Shown piece by piece: positions 58,349 through 64,000 of a stretch of DNA of 64,000 bases (the stretch's first letter is position 1; each line of letters starts with the position of its first letter). The translations under genes were made by a program, and so were the position numbers. This DNA comes from Larus michahellis (lineage: Eukaryota; Chordata; Aves; Charadriiformes; Laridae), in NCBI RefSeq assembly GCF_964199755.1, contig NC_133899.1, positions 24,655,446 through 24,719,445 of the forward strand, read 5' to 3'. The notes beneath the pieces are model-generated. The model did no database searches. It was not told the DNA's origin and was given only the letters and a program-made list of their open reading frames with translations.

Positions 58349-58571
58349 GTGAGATCTGAGGAAGAAATTTTTCACTCTGAGGGTGGTGAGCCCCTGGCCC
58401 AGATTGCCCAGGGAAGCTGTGGCTGCCCCATCCCTGGAGGTGTTCAAGGCCAGGCTGGACGGGGCTTGGAGCAACCTGGTCTGGTGGGAGGTGTCCCTGC
58501 CCAGGGCAGGGGGGTGGGACTGGATGGTCTTTAAGGTCCCTTCCAACCCAAACCATTCTGTGATTCTATGA
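58349..58571 (+). mobile_element. CR1 LINE 3' fragment, about 220 bp, + orientation
   Basis: GAGATCTGAGGAAGAAATTT, CCATCCCTGGAGGTGTTCAA, GGCTTGGAGCAACCTGGTCT, then CTTCCAACCCAAACCATTCT and GTGATTCTATG. It is the sense-strand version of the block seen inverted at 5404, 15401, 32940 and 42611. Confidence 0.96.
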
Positions 58572-61239
58572 AAAACTGCCTCCATCCACAGGAGCTGCCT
58601 CTCCAAGTCAAACTGTTGGGCTTTGCTTTCCTTCCTGCACTGTGGGCATTAGGAGATGCTGTCCCCCATCACCCGGGCACGGCGTGCTGCCGGCTGAGCG
58701 ATGACACCGCACGCTCCCCCGAAGGGCATGTCGCTGCCGGTCTGCTCTGATGGAGAAGAGCCCAAAGTGCTGGGTTCCCCACCGCCGCTGGGAAGTCCCT
58801 CGACAGACACCAGCCTGCCGGGCAAAAGCCAGAAGGCCAAATTCAGCAGAAACGGGTTGCTTGGGGAGAGGAAGAGGAAGAGGAGGAGGAACCATGACAA
58901 AACCCAGCCCTTTTTGGAGGCAGGTGCAGCACCAACTGGCTGGAAACCCCAAAGGACCAGGAGACGCTGCTGTTCCTCATGCTGCTCTGGTGATGGAATG
59001 ATGGGGAAACCCTGGGACCAAGGAGGCTTTTTGGGACTATCTCCTGGTCCGGCCGTGCCTTCAAGGTGCTGGGTGCTGGCGCGGGAGGCAGCCACCCAGC
59101 GCGGCCATGGCTGGGGGTAGCAGAGCGTCTGGGCAGGGGGATGCTTTCCACCCCGTCCCAGCTCCTTCCCCCAGTGCCGGGAGGTCTGATGCTGGGCACA
59201 GGCATGGGGACGTTCATCTACGGAATGGGATCCAGCCCCCGGAGCCACCCGGCCAGGCTCAGGGCAGGGGTAGGTGTCCAGGTGGGAACACAACCACAGA
59301 CTCATCTCCCTCCTTCATCTGCCCTGGGAGAGGGAGCAGCGTGGGCAGCCAGATGCGCCAAGTCCTTCTTCAGCTCTTCTTTTTGTTCATTTGCATAAAT
59401 TGCAGCTATTTAGAGAGGGATGGGGGGGGGGGGGGACGATTTTGAGAAAGTCTCGTCACCGCGTATGACGAATCTCTCCTGTTCGTCACACTTCCGACGT
59501 GACCCTCTTCTCGCCGGTCACATTCCTGGCAGAGAGAGGTTGGGGAGGGGGGGGACGGGGCGGGGAAAAACCCACCCCAGAATAAAAGCAACCCAAAGCG
59601 GAAGAAAAAGCAGCACGCCACAAAACCCAGAAGACAAATGAGGAGCTGGAAAAACTTGAAGCATCCGCAAGGAATTTCAAGGGTTTTTTTTTTTTCCAAA
59701 ACTCTTGCTGACCCCGTGTGGCTTCTCCTTGCTATCCGGGTGGCGAGCGGGTGCTTGTCCCAACATGCCATGTTATTGCCAAGCCCGGCTTTCCCCAAAA
59801 ACCCGCTGGTGCCCGGAGGAGCCGGGTCCACCTGCTCTTCGTCAGCAGCTGTACCGTAATTTTCTCACCTTCCTCCAGCTCAGCACTGGCTTTGGAAGTG
59901 TTTGGAGCGGTGTCTGAATAACCTAATTTAGAGCCCGTTAGACAGGGGAGGGTTTTTGGCAGGCGGTACGGTGCCGGGGAGCCGGACAGAGGGATGCGGC
60001 TGGCCGGGAATGTCGGCTTTGGCAGCTTTTGCTGGATATTCGCATGTGGAGCAAACAAGGCTGGGAGGGTCCTGCGGAAAAGAGCCAACCTCCTCCCTGC
60101 CCGGGAGCGCTCCATCACCCCTGGCTGGTGCCAAGGTGATCCCAGGACCCATGCCAGCTCCGCTCCCCTTCCCGGGGACCCCCGTCCCCCCGGGATGGGA
60201 GCAGAGCATCACCTTTCCCTCCCCGCTGTCCTTTCCCCACCATTCCCACGTCTTCCCCAGCTCCGGTTTCCCCAGACTAAACACCCACCAGGCTTCCAGC
60301 CTTTCATTCTTTCCAGGCGGCAGGATTTTGGGATTCACAGCTCCCCGGCATGGGCAGGTGGGTGCTCCCATGGCGGGGTGACAGGTTGGGGAGGCACCCA
60401 GGGGGTCGGGGCACGGGGATGGGGAGCATCCAAGCTGGTGATACCTTTTCCTCCTAGGATGGTGGGTTTTCTTCACTGGGAGGATGCACCGAGTACCATA
60501 AACGTGCCCAAACACCCTGATTTAAACTGGCAAGAAGAGGCAGAAGCGGCAGCTGGCGCGGCCCAGCGCCTGACAGGGCTGCTCCCCATGTCCCTTCACC
60601 CTGACCATGATGGTGTCTCCAGGAAAGGGGGGGTTCTGGGGGGGGGGGCTGCTGGCCTTCACGGCCCCTCTGAGCTGTGGACGCGGACCCGTTCTGAGTC
60701 ATCGGGTGACCCAGGCGGGAGAAACCCCGTCAATTGTTTCCAGCTGTGTTATTGCAGCGCTGCTCGCCCCGCAGCGCTCCGCTGGAGGAGAAAATAGCCC
60801 TGGCCAGCCGGGAAATCTGCCGTGGGCAACAGCTGGCTCAGGCCGTGGGGGGCAGCTGGTCCAGGTGCTGCGGCCACTGCCTCCTGCGTTTTGGGGAGCT
60901 GCCAGCATCGCCGCTGCAGCTGGATCCAGATCTGCCAAAGGGAGGAAAAGAAGGGGGGGAAAGCAAGCAGCCCCAGGGTGGGAAGGTGTTGGGCAAGGCG
61001 GGGGGGGGAGAGGGGGGGCGGTGGAGCAATGTTTCCCCAATTGCACAAGTCCCGAAAGCCCGGGGCAGGATTCGGCCTGGCCGTGGGCTGCCTGGAACCA
61101 GCAAGGAGAGCGGTTGGAGCTGGGTGGTGTTTCCAGCAACACCGAGGGCAAGTCATGGGGCGTCTGCTCCGCACGCTTCCCCGCAGCGGGAATCCGGGAG
61201 CCGGGGTGTGGCGGGGAGCGCTGGAGAGAGTGGGGGTCC
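58572..61239. other. Intergenic, no supported gene
   Basis: 2.7 kb of GC-rich DNA with a G run at about 59420-59435. Open frames on both strands overlap each other and lack domain signatures. Confidence 0.6.
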
Positions 61240-61842
61240 TGGAGGTGGGGGAGGGAGGGAAGGAGGGAAGGAGGGAAGAAGGAAGGAAGGAAGGAAGGAA
61301 GGAAGGAAGGAAGGAAGGAAGGAAGGAAGGAAAAGACAAGGAGGGAGGAAGGAAGGAAAGGAGAAAGGAAGGAAAAGGCAAGGGGGGAGGAAGAGAGGAA
61401 GGAAGGGAGGAGGGAAGGAAGGAAGGAAGGAAGGAAGGAAGGAAGGAAGGAAGGAAGGAAGGAAGGAAGGAAAAGACAAGGAGGGAGGAAGGAAGGAAAG
61501 GAGAAAGGAAGGAAAAGGCAAGGGGGGAGGAAGAGGGGGAGGAAGAGAGGAAGGAAGGGAGGAGGGAAGGAAGGAAGGAAGGAAGGAAGGAAGGAAGGAA
61601 GGAAGGAAGGAGGAAGGGAGGAAGGAAGGAAGGAAGGAGGGAAGGAAGGGAGGAAGGAAGGAGGAAGGAAGGGAGGGAGGAAGGAAGGAAGGAAAAGGCA
61701 AGGGGGGAGGAAGGAGGGAAGGAAGGAAGGAGGGAAGGAAGGAAGGAAGGAAGGAAGGAAGGAAGGAAGGAAGGAAGGAAGGAAGGAAGGAAGGAAGGAA
61801 GGAAGGAAGGAAGGAAGGAAGGAAAAGGCAAGGGGGAAGGCA
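61240..61842. repeat. Large polypurine array based on (GGAA)n
   Basis: About 600 bp of almost pure purine on +. Long perfect GGAA stretches (for example 61271-61330, 61420-61470, 61737-61822) are separated by GGGA/GAAA-rich connectors. The connector AAAAGACAAGGAGGGAGGAA occurs at 61331 and again at 61471, a 140-bp higher-order period, and AAAAGGCAAGGGGG recurs at four places. The 429- to 508-codon frames running through it are artefacts. Confidence 0.97.
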
Positions 61843-64000
61843 GGCAGGCAGGTGGGTGTCCTGCAGCGCGTGTGTGAGCTGTGGAGGGGGGTCTGACCGC
61901 TGTGCGTGTGTGTGTCCCGGTCTGTCCGTCTGTGTGCAGTCCCGCTCGCCGGCACCAGGCGGCGGCAGCGCTGCCGGTGCGTTGGGCCGGGCCGGGCGGG
62001 GACCGGAGGGGACCCTGTGCCCCGGCCCCCAGCGGCACCGTCCTGTTCCCCGGCCGGCCCGCTCCCGCTCCCGCTCCCGACCCCGCTCCCTCTCCCCTTC
62101 CCCTCCTTCTCCCTCCCCGGCAGCGCTGCCTCGCACCGGGGAAAGGCTCCCGCCACAAAATTCTCTTTTTCCTGTTTTCCCCTTTAAATTGGGAGGGGTT
62201 TTCAGCGGTTCTGCTCCCCGGGCAGGGGCTGAGCTCGGCCTGGGCTCAGCAAAGGGCTGAGGAGCATCCCCCCGGGAGCTGCATCCACCGACGAGTCGTT
62301 CTGCAGCCGGAGCTCTTTCGCTGCAGCATCCTGGTTATGAGAAACCCCTCAATTCCCCCCGCTAGGGAAATGAGAAACCCCTCAATTCTTGTCTGAGCCT
62401 CGTGTTCCCACTCTGCACGGAGCACCCCCCCCCCCAAGGCCAGAGGCGAGCCCTCCCCCCATCCCCCAGCCTGGGCTCACCCATCGGAGCACCTCAGCGG
62501 CTGTGGGGAAGGGACCCACGTCCTGGGTGAAAAGGGCCCGATATCGGGGCGAAAGGCCCCGAGAAGCAAAGCGAGACAGCCCTCAGCAGGGTTAGACCCG
62601 CTGCAGAGCGGCCCATACCTCCGTGGGGAAAAATCCTGGGAAGTTTTGAAGCTCTCTTTAAGGGGAGATGGGTCCTGAAGTGAAAAAAAAGAAAATATTA
62701 AAATAGTAGGAGAGAGGGAAAAAAAAAAAAAAGTATTAAATTAAAGCAGCCCAGCTTGTTTCTAGGCTGGTTAAGTCTATATGTGAGAGCTCACATCCCT
62801 CTGAAACTTGGTGGGTCCGTGGAGCTTCCCTGCGGATGCACAGCCTGTCCCGAGGACCGGGCTGGGTGCAGAAGGCAGCTCCCAAATGTGCTGCCCATGT
62901 GTTTCGCCATTTCCCATTGAATTTTAGACTAGCCCAAGCACCCTGTTCCCATTTAGCCGCATCGCTCGGCCCTAAAATCCCTTTGAGCACGAAAACGCCC
63001 CTGGGTCTGCAGCGGTCTTCAATTTAAAGAACAAATCCAATCGCCTCCGGTTCGAGCCGGCCCATCTGCTGCCAGGGGCCAGCGCGACCTCGGCGCTGCT
63101 GGGTGCTTTTTTTTTTTTTTTTTTGGTCACCGGTTTGATCACAGCAGACGGAAGGGACACGTGTCGGGGAGAATAACCTCTTCACCCAGCTTGGAGAGGC
63201 TCTGCGGGACAAAGGCTGGCGGGAGAGCTTGGAGCCAGGAAAATGTGGCTAAAAGCATATTTGCTCGGAGAGGCTGTCAGGGGGAGACAAAGGCAGGAAG
63301 CCGATAAACGCAGGGAACGAGGCTAATTGCTGGGATTAGTCACCCCGGAGCATTCGGGTGCTGCAGAGGTCAGGGCTGGAGGCCCCAGGGAGGTCAGGCG
63401 AGGAAAGATGAGCTGGAGAGAGAATTTGGGGAGAGCCTTGGATTTGGTAGATCCATGGGAAGGGCTGTTTGGCCAAAGGGCAAGGGAGCGACCAGGACCT
63501 GGATCCCAGCTCTGATGGTGCTGCCAGGGCATGCCATGGGGTCCCAGCTCCCCCAGGACTCCCTGCTGGGGTGGGCAGGTCCCAGGGACACCTAATTCAT
63601 ACAGCAAGTAAGCCTAATTCTGCAGAGGGTTTTTGATTCAAGGTATAGACACCCAGGGAAGTGTCTCAAAGCTGCATCAGCTCAGCCCAGTGAATGTCCG
63701 GGACCAGAGCACTGGGATGGGGATGGGGTAGGACTGGATCTGCTTGGGGTGGGGGGGGGGGTGATGGGGAGAGGTAATCTGTCCCTTTGGTGTTTCGCGC
63801 TGTAGGAAAAAAACCACGAGGATTCCCCGCCCAGGAACACAAGGGCATGGGCTGATTTTATCTTTGCTGTGAACACGCTCCCTCCCTGCTGCCCCGGCGG
63901 ATGCTCCCAGCCCCAGCACAAACCCATCCGGGCTTCTCCGGATGAAAATCCCCTCTGCCAGGGAGTTTGCTTGGAGCCCGGACCAAATAAGGAACTTGTG
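61843..64000. other. Right end of window: CpG-rich patch then intergenic DNA
   Basis: A CpG-dense segment at about 61920-62150 has GGGCGGGG-type boxes and a (GCTCCC)n-like run at about 62060-62090; it may be a promoter of a gene further right, but no coding exon follows in the window. A poly(A) run is at about 62719-62732 and a poly(T) at about 63106-63124. Nothing else recognised. Confidence 0.5.

Noticed and set aside
60699-62260. Open frames of 429-508 codons on both strands
   Set aside because: They run through the (GGAA)n array and encode only repeated EGRK/KEGR or SFLP/PSFL; tetranucleotide repeats without stops keep three frames open.
63040-63065. Possible tRNA B box (GGTTCGAGCC)
   Set aside because: No matching A box or cloverleaf around it; the surroundings do not fold as a tRNA by eye.
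1-64000. CRISPR arrays, phage, operons or other prokaryotic systems
   Set aside because: Spliced genes with GT-AG introns, CR1 LINEs and CpG islands show vertebrate DNA; the tandem repeats have no spacer structure of a CRISPR array.

Overview
The window is vertebrate nuclear DNA, almost certainly from a bird. Ten copies of a CR1 LINE of avian type are visible, with 3' ends reading ...CCAACC..ATTCTATGATTCTATG. Introns are short, coding DNA and promoters are very GC rich, and GC-rich minisatellites are abundant. There are no bacterial-style operons. The gene set and order (TXNDC16, PTGER2, PTGDR) match, in inverted orientation, the block next to GPR137C and NID2 on human chromosome 14q22 as I remember it.

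Left third (1-21.4 kb): the 3' half of TXNDC16 on the + strand. Seven exons (4558 to 19654) join in perfect phase to give the last 385 residues of this ER thioredoxin-like protein, followed by a probable 3' UTR of about 1.8 kb. The 5' half of the gene lies to the left of the window. Several introns carry CR1 fragments.

Middle (21.4-40.9 kb): intergenic DNA with no gene I can support. It holds a 0.9 kb CR1 copy with a long readable piece of ORF2, a 118-bp-period minisatellite, further CR1 tails, and AT-rich islands that look like candidate conserved regulatory elements.

Right half (40.9-64 kb): two paralogous prostanoid receptor genes on the - strand. PTGER2 (EP2, 368 aa) and PTGDR (DP1, 360 aa) each have two coding exons, with the intron at the same place in TM6 and in the same phase (0). 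Minisatellites cluster around them: in the PTGER2 intron, just upstream of PTGER2, inside the PTGDR intron and just upstream of PTGDR. A pyrimidine pentanucleotide array and poly(A) tracts lie between the two receptors. A large GGAA array followed by a CpG-rich patch lies beyond PTGDR.

The genes do not form one pathway. EP2 and DP1 are both Gs-coupled receptors for prostaglandins (PGE2 and PGD2) and are tandem paralogues; TXNDC16 is a syntenic neighbour with an unrelated job in the ER lumen. I found no convincing new system. The observations most worth checking are a KDEL-like HSEL C-terminus on TXNDC16, the tandem arrays around both receptor genes, and a few AT-rich islands that may be enhancers. 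All comparisons with human proteins are from memory; no search was run.
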